The notes under the pieces are model-generated. The model was not told the DNA's origin. It was given only the letters and a program-made list of their open reading frames with translations, and ran no database searches. From Pusillimonas caeni (GTDB lineage: Bacteria > Pseudomonadota > Gammaproteobacteria > Burkholderiales > Burkholderiaceae_B): a DNA stretch of 64,000 nucleotides. The translations under genes were made by a program, and so were the position numbers. Every line of letters begins with the position of its first letter. Positions within the stretch are counted from its first letter, which is position 1. The stretch spans positions 124,001-188,000 of the forward strand of contig NZ_PDUW01000007.1 in NCBI RefSeq assembly GCF_003545815.1. Reading direction: 5' to 3'. Below are positions 29,552-38,268 of the stretch, piece by piece.

Positions 29552-30895
29552 TTATTTTTGTATGGGTCTGATCACTTCGACGTCTGCCCCGCCCTGCCCC
29601 AGTTCGAGAACGAGACGGTCGCCCTTGTTCAAGTCTAACGCATTTTTCACCAGCGCCCCGCTCTCGTCGCGCACGATCGCATAGCCGCGGTTCAGTATCT
29701 TGCGCGGATTGAGCGCTTCGAGCGTCTGCAGCGCTGAATTCAGGCTCGACCTGCGCGTGGCCACCAGGTGAGGCGTGCAGGCTGCGAGACGGTTCGTCTG
29801 GGCGCGCAAACCCGCGCGCAGGGCGGCGATGTCGGGCCGGCGATGAGCCAGCCGCGCGCCCGCCATGGCCAGCCGGTCGGTCTGGGCGCGCTGCTGTGCG
29901 GCGGCTGCGCGGGCCAGGCGCAATTTCAGCGACTGCAATCGTTCGCTCTGGCGATCGAGGCGTTCTTGCGGCGACACCAGCATGCCCACCGCCCTGTCGA
30001 GCCTGAGCGCGGCGCGCTCGAACCAGCGCCGCTGCTGCAAGGCCATGGACTGCATCGCCGCATCGACACGTTCGAGGCAAGCCTGGCGCGGCAGGCAGCA
30101 GAGCTCCGCCGCCGCGGTGGGAGTGGGCGCCCGCAAATCGGCCACGAAGTCGGCGATGGTGAAATCGGTTTCATGCCCGACCCCGCTGACGATGGGAATG
30201 GGGCTGGCGGCGATGACGCGGGCCAGCGCCTCGTCGTTGAAGCTCCAGAGGTCTTCGAGGCTGCCGCCGCCGCGGACCAGCAACAGCGTATCGACCTCGC
30301 CGCGCGCAATCGCCTGGGACAGCGCCTGGCAAAGCAGGCCAGCGGCATCCGCCCCCTGCACCGGGGCCGGATAGATCACGACGCGCACGTGAGGCGCCCG
30401 CCGCGCCATGGCCGACAACACGTCGCGCAGCGCGGCGGCGGCCAGCGAGGTGACCACGCCCACCGCCCTCGGCATCGTCGCGATGGCGCGCTTGCGCAGA
30501 GGATCGAACAAGCCCTCGTCGCCCAGCCTGGCCTTCAGTGCCAGGAAGGCCTCGTGCAGATCGCCCTGGCCGGCCCGGCGCATGGCCTCGACCTGCAGCT
30601 GGTAGTCGCCCCGCGCCTGATACAGCGTGACGTTGGCCCGCAGTTCGAAGCGTTCGCCCGGCCGGGGCGTAAAGCCCACCGCCTGCGCCCTGCCGCGAAA
30701 CATCACCGCCCGCACGGCCGCCGACTCGTCCTTGAGCGTGAAATACCAATGGCCCGAGGCCGCGCGCGTGAAATTGGAGATCTCGCCCCGCACCCAGACT
30801 TGGCTGAAGTGGCCTTCGAGCACATTGCCGACTTGCCGGTTCAACTGGGAAACCGTCAACACAGCGTCGTTCAAGGGGGACGAGGACGAGAACAT
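29552..30895 (-). CDS. xseA: Exodeoxyribonuclease VII large subunit
   Basis: A 447-residue subunit of exonuclease VII, which degrades single-stranded DNA to oligonucleotides. An N-terminal OB fold (about 10-100: LTVSQLNRQVGNVLEGHF, VWVRGEISNFTRAASGHWYF) is followed by the catalytic domain with VGVVTSLAAAALRDVL, RGGGSLEDLWSFNDE and SGVGHETDFTIADFVAD. A long coiled coil (about 280-400) precedes the C-terminal segment ILNRGYAIV. Length matches the family. It faces away from the exbB operon across a 504-base gap. The small subunit XseB is not encoded nearby. Confidence 0.96.
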   Translation of the reverse strand: MFSSSSPLNDAVLTVSQLNRQVGNVLEGHFSQVWVRGEISNFTRAASGHWYFTLKDESAAVRAVMFRGRAQAVGFTPRPGERFELRANVTLYQARGDYQLQVEAMRRAGQGDLHEAFLALKARLGDEGLFDPLRKRAIATMPRAVGVVTSLAAAALRDVLSAMARRAPHVRVVIYPAPVQGADAAGLLCQALSQAIARGEVDTLLLVRGGGSLEDLWSFNDEALARVIAASPIPIVSGVGHETDFTIADFVADLRAPTPTAAAELCCLPRQACLERVDAAMQSMALQQRRWFERAALRLDRAVGMLVSPQERLDRQSERLQSLKLRLARAAAAQQRAQTDRLAMAGARLAHRRPDIAALRAGLRAQTNRLAACTPHLVATRRSSLNSALQTLEALNPRKILNRGYAIVRDESGALVKNALDLNKGDRLVLELGQGGADVEVIRPIQK

Positions 30896-31399
30896 GAAAG
30901 CCGGCGCTCAAAAAAAGAAGGACTATAGCAAACCCCGTGCCGCCGCCCGGGCCTTGGCTTCTCTTTCCACAAGCGAAGCATTTTTGTCAAACCAGTGAAA
31001 TATCAATCAAATTGGCGGAACTCGTAAAACCGCGCTTTAATTTATCAACATAACTGTTTGATTTATATAGGAAAATATTTACATGAGCCAACGGACTGAA
31101 AATGACCACTGAACCTCCAGGCCCGGCGGAATGCGCGCATCGCGACCCTTATGCACAGAATTATCCACAGTTTCTGTGGATACCCTGCCGAAAGCCTTGA
31201 TCCACGCCGATTTTGTCCATCAATGCCACGCCGCGCAATCCTTGCGGGACCACTCGGCGCCCGCAGCGCGGCCGCAAAGGTTCGCCGTCGTCCGGCCGCC
31301 GCCCGCCCCGGCAAAGCCAAGCCGCTTCTCCCCATTTTTCATGGGCGCACCGTAAAATGCCTTGCATGACATCCCTGACGACCATGGCGGAGAACCATC
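30896..31399. other. Gene-free 504-base region between divergent xseA and exbB
   Basis: No convincing coding frame. From about 31030 to 31085 the sequence is AT-rich with several short A/T runs, unusual for this window. To its right is a cluster of DnaA-box-like 9-mers (31149-31183). The last 200 bases are GC-rich up to exbB. The region must also contain the exbB promoter; TAAAAT at 31353-31358 is a possible -10 box without a good -35. Confidence 0.55.
31149..31183. promoter_or_regulatory. Cluster of three DnaA-box-like sequences
   Basis: TTATGCACA at 31149-31157 and TTATCCACA at 31161-31169 both match the DnaA consensus TTATNCACA exactly. On the opposite strand 31175-31183 reads GTATCCACA, one mismatch. 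The second and third form a perfect inverted repeat, TATCCACAG and CTGTGGATA separated by TTT. A weaker site, TTATCAACA, is at 31042-31050 within the AT-rich stretch. Matches are read directly; binding is inferred. Confidence 0.6.
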
Positions 31400-32020
31400 T
31401 TGCTGCAAATGATCGATGAAGCCGGCTGGCCCATCTGGCTGCTGATAGTCACTTCGGTGCTGGGCCTGGCTCTGATCATCGAGCGGTTTCTGGCCCTGCG
31501 CCGCAAGCGCATCATTCCGCCGGGACTGCTCGACCGGGTGGTGGACGTGGCCCGGCGCGGAGGCGGCGGCCGCGAGACGCTGGAGCGGCTGGCGGACAAC
31601 TCTCCGCTGGGACGCATACTGGCCGAAGTGGTAGCGGTACGAGGGGAATCCAGCGACTACCGCAATGCGGCCATCGAAGAAGCCGGCCGCGACGTGGCGC
31701 AGGAGCTCAATCGCTATATTCCGGCCTTGTCCACCATTGCCGTCGTGGCCCCCTTGATGGGGCTCTTCGGCACCGTGGTGGGCATGATAGAGATCTTCGG
31801 CTCGTACACCCCCGCAGGCGGAGATCCGACCCAGTTGGCCCGGGGCATCTCCATCGCCCTTTACAACACGGGCTTCGGCATTCTCATCGCCATTCCCGCC
31901 CTGATCTTCCATCGCTATTTCCGCTCCCGCGTCGAAAGCTATCTGCACCAGATGGAACGGCAGGCGGGCATACTCAATCGGGTCCTGGCCAACGACGCCG
32001 ACCGGCCCGGGCCCTACTGA
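31400..32020 (+). CDS. exbB: ExbB/TolQ-family proton-channel subunit
   Basis: A 206-residue inner-membrane protein of the MotA/TolQ/ExbB family with three hydrophobic segments (about 10-30, 110-135, 150-175). The conserved IPALSTIAVVAPLMGLFGTVVGMI and GISIALYNTGFGILIAIPAL helices line the proton channel. With ExbD it powers TonB-dependent outer-membrane transport. The start is TTG at 31400 (MLQMIDEAGWPIW), preceded by GGAG; an ATG three codons later is the alternative. exbD follows after 12 bases. TolQ is possible, but the lpxK-kdsB context is that of the ExbB/ExbD pair in betaproteobacteria. Confidence 0.88.
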   Translation: MLQMIDEAGWPIWLLIVTSVLGLALIIERFLALRRKRIIPPGLLDRVVDVARRGGGGRETLERLADNSPLGRILAEVVAVRGESSDYRNAAIEEAGRDVAQELNRYIPALSTIAVVAPLMGLFGTVVGMIEIFGSYTPAGGDPTQLARGISIALYNTGFGILIAIPALIFHRYFRSRVESYLHQMERQAGILNRVLANDADRPGPY

Positions 32021-32032
32021 GCGGCGGCGGCC

Positions 32033-32440
32033 ATGAATTTCCGACGCAGATCCTGGGACGACGAACCGGACATCAATCTGATTCCCCTGATCGACGTGCT
32101 GCTGGTCATCCTGATCTTTCTGGCCGCCAGCACTTCGTTCAACCGCATGCAGCAATTCGAGGTCACCCTGCCCGAGGCCCGGGCCCAGGAGGCCGACCCG
32201 CAAGCGCTGAACATCGCGGTAAGCCGCGACGGCCTTTACGCGCTGGACGGGCGTCTGATCGGCGACGGCCGCACGGCCGACATCGCCGACGCCCTGCGCC
32301 AGGCCCGCCGGTCTCCCGAGCAGGCATTGGTCATCAACGCCGATGCGCAGAGCCCGCACGAATCGGTGATGCGCGTGCTCGAGGCGGCGCAGCAGGCCGG
32401 CTTGGGGCGCATCCACTTCGCCGTGCAGAGCCCGCCGTGA
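32033..32440 (+). CDS. exbD: ExbD/TolR-family energy-transducing protein
   Basis: A 135-residue protein with one N-terminal membrane helix (INLIPLIDVLLVILIFLAAS, about residues 15-36) bearing the essential aspartate in LIDVLLV, and a periplasmic domain. It pairs with ExbB to couple the proton gradient to TonB. The stop codon overlaps the GTG start of lpxK. Confidence 0.9.
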   Translation: MNFRRRSWDDEPDINLIPLIDVLLVILIFLAASTSFNRMQQFEVTLPEARAQEADPQALNIAVSRDGLYALDGRLIGDGRTADIADALRQARRSPEQALVINADAQSPHESVMRVLEAAQQAGLGRIHFAVQSPP

Positions 32441-33564
32441 AGCCGGCCGAACTTCTGCGCGCCCGCGTCCACGCCTTATGGCAGAAAAAGGGGCCGGTCA
32501 GCGCCGCCCTGCTGCCTTTCGCCTGGATCACCGGCCTGGTGGTCCGCCGCCGGAAGCGCCGCGCTCTTGCGCAGCCAGCGCCGCCCTCGGCCCTGCCCAC
32601 CGTCGTGGTGGGCAACCTGGTGGTGGGCGGCACCGGCAAGACACCGGTCGTCATCGCCATCGCGCACAAGTTGCGCGCGCTGGGCTGGACGCCGGGCATC
32701 GTCAGCCGCGGCTATGGCGCGCAACAGGGCTCCGATCCGCGCACCGGTCAAGGCCCGCTGGACGCCGCGGAATTCGGAGACGAGCCCGCGCTGATCGCCC
32801 GGGCCACCGGCGCGCCCGTCGCCGTCCATCCGCAACGCAGTCGGGCGCGCCAAGCCCTGGTGCAACGATTTCCGGATGTGGACGTGGTGATTTCGGACGA
32901 TGGGCTGCAGCATCTGGCCCTGAGCCGGGACGTGGAAATCGTCGTGCAGGATGCGCGCGGCATCGGCAACGGCAGGCTGCTGCCCGCCGGCCCGTTGCGC
33001 GAACCGGCGGCCAAACTCGCCGAAGTGGATTTCATCGTGGACAACGGCGCGCCTTTCAGCGAGGGGCCCGCCGCTGGCCATGCCGCCGATGGCGTCTCTT
33101 TCGACAACGGCCGCATCGATGGCGGCGGGCAGGCGGTCGAAACATCCCGGCCCAGGCGCGGCCGACCCGAACGGATCGGCATGCGCCTTCGACCGACCAG
33201 CGCCGAGCATCTTTCCAGCGGTGTCCGAGTGGCCTGGCCCGACTGGGTGGCCCGCCATCGAAACACGCCGATGGCCGCGGTGGCGGCCATCGGCCAGCCG
33301 GCGCGATTCTTCGACACCTTGCGCGGCGCCGGCCTGAGGCTGGAGCGGGCCTTGGCGCTGCCCGACCACGATGCCTACGAGCAAACGCCATTCACCGCCC
33401 TGAATCAGGCCCTCATCGCCATCACCGCCAAGGACGCCGTCAAATGCGGCCGCTTCGCCGATCCGCGGGTGTGGGTCGTCCATGTCGAAGCGAGTTTTTC
33501 GGACCCGTCCTGGCTCGATCGTCTGGCAAAACTGCTGGGCGACGCTGCCGCCCAAAGGCATTAA
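32437..33564 (+). CDS. lpxK: Tetraacyldisaccharide 4'-kinase
   Basis: A 375-residue membrane-associated kinase that phosphorylates the 4' position of the lipid A disaccharide. Walker A is GGTGKTP (near residue 65), followed by the GIVSRGYG and DEPALIAR motifs and VVISDDGLQHLAL. The protein is 25-50 residues longer than most; the extra residues are in a Gly/Arg-rich middle segment (about 210-260) that is probably a loop. It starts with GTG overlapping the exbD stop. Next to kdsB it forms a lipopolysaccharide core-synthesis cluster. Confidence 0.94.
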   Translation: MKPAELLRARVHALWQKKGPVSAALLPFAWITGLVVRRRKRRALAQPAPPSALPTVVVGNLVVGGTGKTPVVIAIAHKLRALGWTPGIVSRGYGAQQGSDPRTGQGPLDAAEFGDEPALIARATGAPVAVHPQRSRARQALVQRFPDVDVVISDDGLQHLALSRDVEIVVQDARGIGNGRLLPAGPLREPAAKLAEVDFIVDNGAPFSEGPAAGHAADGVSFDNGRIDGGGQAVETSRPRRGRPERIGMRLRPTSAEHLSSGVRVAWPDWVARHRNTPMAAVAAIGQPARFFDTLRGAGLRLERALALPDHDAYEQTPFTALNQALIAITAKDAVKCGRFADPRVWVVHVEASFSDPSWLDRLAKLLGDAAAQRH

Positions 33565-33597
33565 ACTTCAATATTCGAACGAATACCCGGAGTTCAC

Positions 33598-33861
33598 GTG
33601 GAATCCCATCTGATCGACATTCTGGTCTGCCCATTGTGCAAAGGCCGTCTGCAATACGATCGCCAGGCCCAGGAGCTTATTTGCCAAGCCGACAAACTGG
33701 CTTTTCCCGTCCGCGACGGCATCCCCGTCATGCTTGAAAGCGAGGCCCGATCGCTGGCCGGCGAAGCGGCTGCACCGCAGGCCGCCTCGTCCGGCGGCGC
33801 GGCTGCGCCGAGTTCCGCCGCGCCGTCTCAGCAAGCCGGCAAGCCGGACGCCCGGGCGTGA
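33598..33861 (+). CDS. Trm112/YcaR-like small zinc-ribbon protein
   Basis: An 87-residue protein. The first 58 residues match the Trm112/YcaR family ([38 protein letters not shown]). Only three cysteines of a zinc ribbon are seen (CPLC and LICQ), as is common in bacteria. The last 30 residues are an Ala/Ser/Pro/Gly-rich tail not found in E. coli YcaR. The start is GTG at 33598 with GGAG upstream. It is always found between lpxK and kdsB in related genomes; its role there is not established. The stop overlaps the kdsB start. Confidence 0.85.
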   Translation: MESHLIDILVCPLCKGRLQYDRQAQELICQADKLAFPVRDGIPVMLESEARSLAGEAAAPQAASSGGAAAPSSAAPSQQAGKPDARA

Positions 33862-34622
33862 GCTTCGTCGCCGTCATCCCGGCGCGCGCGGCCTCCACCC
33901 GCCTGCCGGACAAACCCCTGCTGGACATCGCCGGCAAGCCCATGGTGGTGCGCACCGCTGAAAGGACCGCCCTATCCGGCGCGCGGCAGGTCATTGTCGC
34001 CACCGACGATGCGCGCATCCGCGACGCCGTCGCGCAGCACGGCTTCCAGGTCCTCATGACCCGGTCCGACCATCCGACCGGCACCGATCGCCTGGCCGAG
34101 GTGGCCGAACACTTGCGCCTGGACGACGAGGCGGTGGTGGTGAATGTGCAGGGCGACGAGCCGCTGATCGAGCCCGCGCTGATCGACGCGGTGGCCAAGC
34201 TGCTGGCGCGCAGTCCGCAGGCCGCCATCGCGACCTGCGCCGTACCCATCGGCGACGTCCAGGCCCTGTTCAATCCCAATGTGGTCAAGGTGGTGTGCGA
34301 CCGCCAGGGACGAGCCCTGTATTTTTCGCGCGCGCCCATCCCCTGGGCGCGCGACGCTCTGGCCGACGGCCGGCAGCGCCTGGCGGCCGATCTTCCTGCG
34401 CTGCAACATATCGGTTTGTACGCCTACCGCGCGGGGTTCCTGAAACGCTTTCCCGAGCTTGCCGTCGGGCCGCTCGAGAAATTCGAATCGCTCGAGCAAT
34501 TGCGTGCCATGGAGAACGGCTACAGCATTGCCGTCATGGCCGTCGACAGCCATCCGGCGGCCGGCGTGGACACCGAAGCCGACCTGGAGCGCGTGCGCGG
34601 CATCTTCGTAAATCGGTTATAA
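33858..34622 (+). CDS. kdsB: 3-deoxy-manno-octulosonate (CMP-Kdo) cytidylyltransferase
   Basis: A 254-residue cytosolic enzyme that activates Kdo with CTP for lipopolysaccharide inner-core assembly. Seen: [26 protein letters not shown] (nucleotide-binding start), [12 protein letters not shown] with the metal-binding aspartate, FSRAPIPW and [13 protein letters not shown]. The start is GTG overlapping the preceding gene's stop (GTGA). Confidence 0.97.
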   Translation: MSFVAVIPARAASTRLPDKPLLDIAGKPMVVRTAERTALSGARQVIVATDDARIRDAVAQHGFQVLMTRSDHPTGTDRLAEVAEHLRLDDEAVVVNVQGDEPLIEPALIDAVAKLLARSPQAAIATCAVPIGDVQALFNPNVVKVVCDRQGRALYFSRAPIPWARDALADGRQRLAADLPALQHIGLYAYRAGFLKRFPELAVGPLEKFESLEQLRAMENGYSIAVMAVDSHPAAGVDTEADLERVRGIFVNRL

Positions 34623-34710
34623 ATCGTCCTCTATGCGCGGCCAACCATGTAAAATTGTTGCGTTGCCGCATCAGCAAGAAATTGGAAAAAGCATATTTAG
34701 GGAGGTATTC

Positions 34711-35364
34711 ATGCGATTGATCCTGCTCGGCCCCCCCGGCGCTGGCAAGGGAACGCAGGCCGCGTTCATCACCGAGAAATTCGGCATTCCCCAGATCTCG
34801 ACGGGCGACATGCTGCGTGCCGCCGTCAAGGCGCAAACGCCGCTGGGGCTCGAAGCCAAGAAAATCATGGATACCGGCGGACTCGTCTCGGACGACATCA
34901 TCATCGGCCTGGTGCGAGACCGCCTCGAACAGCCCGACTGTGCAAACGGCTATCTGTTCGACGGCTTTCCGCGCACCATTCCGCAGGCGGACGCCCTCAA
35001 AGAAGCCAACATCGGCCTGGACTTCGTGGTCGAGATCGTGGTGCCCGACGAAAACATCATCGAGCGCATGAGCGGACGCCGCGTGCACCCCGCCAGCGGG
35101 CGCAGCTACCACGTCGCGTTCAACCCGCCCAAGACGCCCGACGTCGACGACCTGACGGGCGAACCCCTGGTGCAGCGCGACGACGACCGCGAAGAAACCG
35201 TGCGGCACCGCCTGTCGGTGTATCAGCAGCAGACCCGTCCGCTGGTCGACTACTATTCGGACTGGGCCAAGAGCGGCGACCAGAACGCCCCGGCCTTCCG
35301 CCAGGTATCCGGCGTGGGTTCGCTGGACGAAATCCGCCAGCGCATCGCCGACGCGCTCAAATAA
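34711..35364 (+). CDS. adk: Adenylate kinase
   Basis: A 217-residue long-form adenylate kinase interconverting AMP, ATP and ADP. P-loop [10 protein letters not shown] is at residues 7-16, the AMP-binding segment is [10 protein letters not shown], then DGFPRT, and the LID domain (about 122-160) has the [13 protein letters not shown] start. The LID lacks zinc cysteines, as in E. coli. ATG at 34711 is preceded by a strong GGAGGT. An 88-base gap after kdsB probably carries its own promoter. Confidence 0.97.
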   Translation: MRLILLGPPGAGKGTQAAFITEKFGIPQISTGDMLRAAVKAQTPLGLEAKKIMDTGGLVSDDIIIGLVRDRLEQPDCANGYLFDGFPRTIPQADALKEANIGLDFVVEIVVPDENIIERMSGRRVHPASGRSYHVAFNPPKTPDVDDLTGEPLVQRDDDREETVRHRLSVYQQQTRPLVDYYSDWAKSGDQNAPAFRQVSGVGSLDEIRQRIADALK

Positions 35365-35423
35365 GCTGCACAGCAACCGCAGGGACGAACGGGCATGGTG
35401 TCCGTTCCATCAAAAGGGAAGTC

Positions 35424-36182
35424 ATGGAGATCAAGAACAAAGTATTCGTCGTCACGGGCGCGGCGTCCGGCCTGGGCGCCGGCACGGCCCGCATGCTGGT
35501 GGCCGAAGGCGCCAAAGTCGTCCTGGCCGACGTGCAGGATGAAGCCGGCCAGCAACTGGCCAAGGAACTGGGTCAGACCTACGTGCATTGCGACGTCACC
35601 CGGGAAGCCGATGCGGCGGCCGCCATCGAGGCCGCCAAGAAGCTGGGCCCCGTGTTCGGCCTGGTCAGCTGCGCCGGCGTGGCTCCGGCGTCCCGCACCG
35701 TAAGCAAGAACGGTCCGCACGCGCTGGACCTCTTCCAGAAAGTGATCATGATCAACCTCGTGGGCACCTTCAACATGGTCCGCCTTGCCGCGGCCGCCAT
35801 GGGCGAGAACGAACCCGAGCCCACCGGCGAGCGCGGCGTCCTGATCAACACCGCCTCGGTGGCCGCCTATGACGGGCAGATCGGCCAGGCCGCCTATGCC
35901 GCGTCCAAGGCCGGCGTGGCGGGCATGACCCTGCCCATCGCCCGCGACCTGTCCAAGGTGGGCATCCGCTGCGTCACCATCGCGCCGGGCATCTTCGGCA
36001 CGCCCATGGTGTTCGGCATGCCGCAGGAAGTGCAGGACTCTCTGGCCGCCAGCATTCCCTTTCCTTCGCGCCTGGGCCGTCCTGAGGACTACGCCAAGCT
36101 GGTCCACAGCATCATCACGAACGAAATGCTCAACGGCGAAACCATCCGCCTGGACGGCGCCATCCGCATGGCGCCCAAGTAA
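35424..36182 (+). CDS. Short-chain dehydrogenase (3-hydroxyacyl-CoA dehydrogenase type II-like)
   Basis: A 252-residue NAD-dependent Rossmann enzyme. The cofactor motif [10 protein letters not shown] is at about residues 12-21, Asp-37 region (VLADVQ) favours NAD(H), and [21 protein letters not shown] gives the catalytic Ser, Tyr and Lys. The C-terminal blocks ([31 protein letters not shown]) are those of the HSD17B10 / 3-hydroxy-2-methylbutyryl-CoA dehydrogenase group, which acts in branched-chain amino acid or fatty acid breakdown. It is 59 bases after adk and six bases before murJ. Confidence 0.85.
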   Translation: MEIKNKVFVVTGAASGLGAGTARMLVAEGAKVVLADVQDEAGQQLAKELGQTYVHCDVTREADAAAAIEAAKKLGPVFGLVSCAGVAPASRTVSKNGPHALDLFQKVIMINLVGTFNMVRLAAAAMGENEPEPTGERGVLINTASVAAYDGQIGQAAYAASKAGVAGMTLPIARDLSKVGIRCVTIAPGIFGTPMVFGMPQEVQDSLAASIPFPSRLGRPEDYAKLVHSIITNEMLNGETIRLDGAIRMAPK

Positions 36183-36188
36183 GCACTC

Positions 36189-37745
36189 ATGAGCCTGCTC
36201 CGGTCGGCCGCCACGGTCAGCGGCCTTACCTTGTGCTCACGCATCACGGGCCTGTTCCGCGACATACTCATCGCCAGTTCCTTCGGGGCGGGCCCCCTGA
36301 CCGACGCGTTCTGGGTGGCGTTCCGCATACCCAATCTGCTGCGACGGCTTTTTGCCGAGGGCGCTTTCTCGCAGGCCTTCGTGCCCATACTCGGCGAGGC
36401 GCGCAATCAAGGCACGCCCGAGTCGGTCCGGGTGCTGCTGGACCGCGTGGCGCTGCTGCTGACCTTGATACTGATGGGCATCACGGTGGCCGGCATCATC
36501 GCGGCTCCCTGGGTGGTCACGGCGATGGCCAGCGGTCTGTTGGCCGAATCCAAGCAGACCGCCTTCGACGCGGCGGTGTGGATGACGCGGCTGATGTTCC
36601 CCTACATTCTGTGCATGTCGCTGGTGGCCTTCGCCTCGGGCGTGCTCAACACCTGGAGCCGCTTTGCCGTACCGGCCTTTACCCCGGTGCTGCTCAACCT
36701 CAGCATGATCGGCGCCTGCCTGTTCCTGGTGCCTTATTTCGATGTGCCGATCTATGCGCTGGCGGCCGGGGTCATGCTGGGGGGCATCGCCCAGCTGGCG
36801 GTTCAATGGGCGGCCCTTTCACGGCTCGGTCTGCGCCCGCGCATCTCGCTTCGCGTGCGTGAAGCCTGGCGCGATTCCACGGTGCGGCGCATCGCCCGCC
36901 TGATGGTGCCGGCCACGCTGGGCGTCTCGGTGGCGCAGATTTCGCTGCTGATCAATACCAATATCGCCACCTGGCTGGCGGCGGGCAGCGTCACCTGGCT
37001 GTCCTTCGCCGACCGGCTGATGGAGTTTCCCACCGCCCTGCTGGGCATTGCGCTGGGCACCGTCCTGCTTCCCAGCCTGTCCGCCGCGCATGCGCGCCAG
37101 GACCATGAGGGCTACAACGCCCTGCTCGACTGGGGACTGCGCCTGGTCGTCCTGCTGGGGCTGCCGGCGGCTCTGGGCATGGCGCTCCTTTCCGAGGGCC
37201 TGGTCGCCACGCTGTTCAACTACGGCGCCTTCGGCGTCGCCGACGTGCAGCAGACGCGGCTGGCGGTAATGGCCTACGCGGTGGGATTGCTGGGTCTGCT
37301 GGCGATCAAGATCCTGGCGCCGGGCTTCTATGCCAAGCAGGATATCCGCACCCCCGTGCGCATTGCGATCGCCGTCCTGGTGCTGACGCAACTGATGAAT
37401 CTCGTCTTCGTGCCGCTGTTCCAGCATGCCGGCCTGGCGCTGTCCATCGGGCTGGGCGCCACCTTCAACGCCCTGATGCTGCTGGTGCTGCTGCGCCGGC
37501 GCGGCGTCTATCGTCCTTCCAGGGGCTGGGCCGCCTTCGGCGCCCGCTGCGCGCCCGCGATGGCGGCTTTGTGCGCTTTGCTGTGGTGGGCCGACCATCG
37601 CATCGATTGGGTGGGGCCGTCGGTGCACGGCGCAGAGCGCGCGCTGATGCTGGCCGGCGTACTGGCCGCCGCCGCCGCCGTGTACTTCGGAGTGTTGTTC
37701 GCCTGCGGATTCCGGCCACGACACTTTACAAAAAGGGCCTTTTAA
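36189..37745 (+). CDS. murJ: Lipid II flippase MurJ
   Basis: A 518-residue inner-membrane protein of the MVF/MATE-like family with about 14 hydrophobic segments, which flips the peptidoglycan precursor lipid II to the periplasmic face. The conserved start (TVSGLTLCSRITGLFRDILIA), FRIPNLLRRLFAEGAFSQAFVP and the later PTALLGIALGTVLLPSLS block are clear. The end of the gene contains the candidate rpsT promoter. Confidence 0.96.
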   Translation: MSLLRSAATVSGLTLCSRITGLFRDILIASSFGAGPLTDAFWVAFRIPNLLRRLFAEGAFSQAFVPILGEARNQGTPESVRVLLDRVALLLTLILMGITVAGIIAAPWVVTAMASGLLAESKQTAFDAAVWMTRLMFPYILCMSLVAFASGVLNTWSRFAVPAFTPVLLNLSMIGACLFLVPYFDVPIYALAAGVMLGGIAQLAVQWAALSRLGLRPRISLRVREAWRDSTVRRIARLMVPATLGVSVAQISLLINTNIATWLAAGSVTWLSFADRLMEFPTALLGIALGTVLLPSLSAAHARQDHEGYNALLDWGLRLVVLLGLPAALGMALLSEGLVATLFNYGAFGVADVQQTRLAVMAYAVGLLGLLAIKILAPGFYAKQDIRTPVRIAIAVLVLTQLMNLVFVPLFQHAGLALSIGLGATFNALMLLVLLRRRGVYRPSRGWAAFGARCAPAMAALCALLWWADHRIDWVGPSVHGAERALMLAGVLAAAAAVYFGVLFACGFRPRHFTKRAF

Positions 37746-37753
37746 GGTAGACT
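37725..37753 (+). promoter_or_regulatory. Candidate sigma-70 promoter for rpsT
   Basis: TTTACA at 37725-37730 and TAGACT at 37748-37753 are separated by exactly 17 bases. The element overlaps the murJ stop and would start transcription about 60 bases before the rpsT ATG. This fits a strongly expressed ribosomal protein gene. Confidence 0.6.
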
Positions 37754-37821
37754 AGCTGTCTTTGCCGATTAAACCTAACAGCAGCTAACCAGACAGCAGC
37801 TAACAGACCCACAGAACACTT

Positions 37822-38085
37822 ATGGCCAATACTGCCCAAGCTCGCAAGCGCGCCCGCCAATCGGTTGCGCGCAACAAGCATAATTCCAGCATGCGCTCGA
37901 TGCTTCGCACGTCGATCAAGCGCGTGCGCCAGGCCATCGAGACCGGCGACAAAGCCGCCGCGACCGAAGTCCTGCAGAAAGCCACCAGCGTCATCGATCG
38001 CGTGGCCGACAAGAACATCATCCACAAGAACAAGGCTGCCCGCCACAAGAGCCGCCTGGCCGCCGCCATCAAGGCACTGGCCTGA
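37822..38085 (+). CDS. rpsT: 30S ribosomal protein S20
   Basis: An 87-residue basic, Lys/Arg/Ala-rich helical protein that binds 16S r[30 protein letters not shown] and the ending [19 protein letters not shown] are the S20 signature. It is flanked by its own promoter and a strong terminator, so monocistronic. Confidence 0.98.
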   Translation: MANTAQARKRARQSVARNKHNSSMRSMLRTSIKRVRQAIETGDKAAATEVLQKATSVIDRVADKNIIHKNKAARHKSRLAAAIKALA

Positions 38086-38126
38086 ACGGGCTTTCGGTTT
38101 AATCGGCGCGGGCCGCCCCGCATGAA

Positions 38127-38156
38127 ACAGGACGCATCGGCGTCCTGTTTTTTTTT
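38127..38156 (+). terminator. Rho-independent terminator of rpsT
   Basis: Perfect nine-base arms ACAGGACGC and GCGTCCTGT with loop ATCG, followed by eight T. It lies 42 bases after the rpsT stop. Confidence 0.92.
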
Positions 38157-38268
38157 GCCGCCGAGCCGCTCCAAGGCCTGCCCCTTCGCAAGGACGCCCT
38201 TGGCGGCGGCAAGCAGGCGAGAACCTGCGGGACATGAGCACCCATTTTTTGCCTGGCCGACCTCAATG

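Noticed and set aside
31000-31200. Main chromosomal replication origin
   Set aside because: DnaA-box cluster and AT-rich DNA are suggestive, but dnaA, dnaN, gidA, rpmH and parAB are absent; reported only as an origin-like element.
31131-31355. 74-codon plus-strand frame upstream of exbB
   Set aside because: Passes through the DnaA-box cluster, has no motif and ends in Pro/Ala-rich random-looking sequence.
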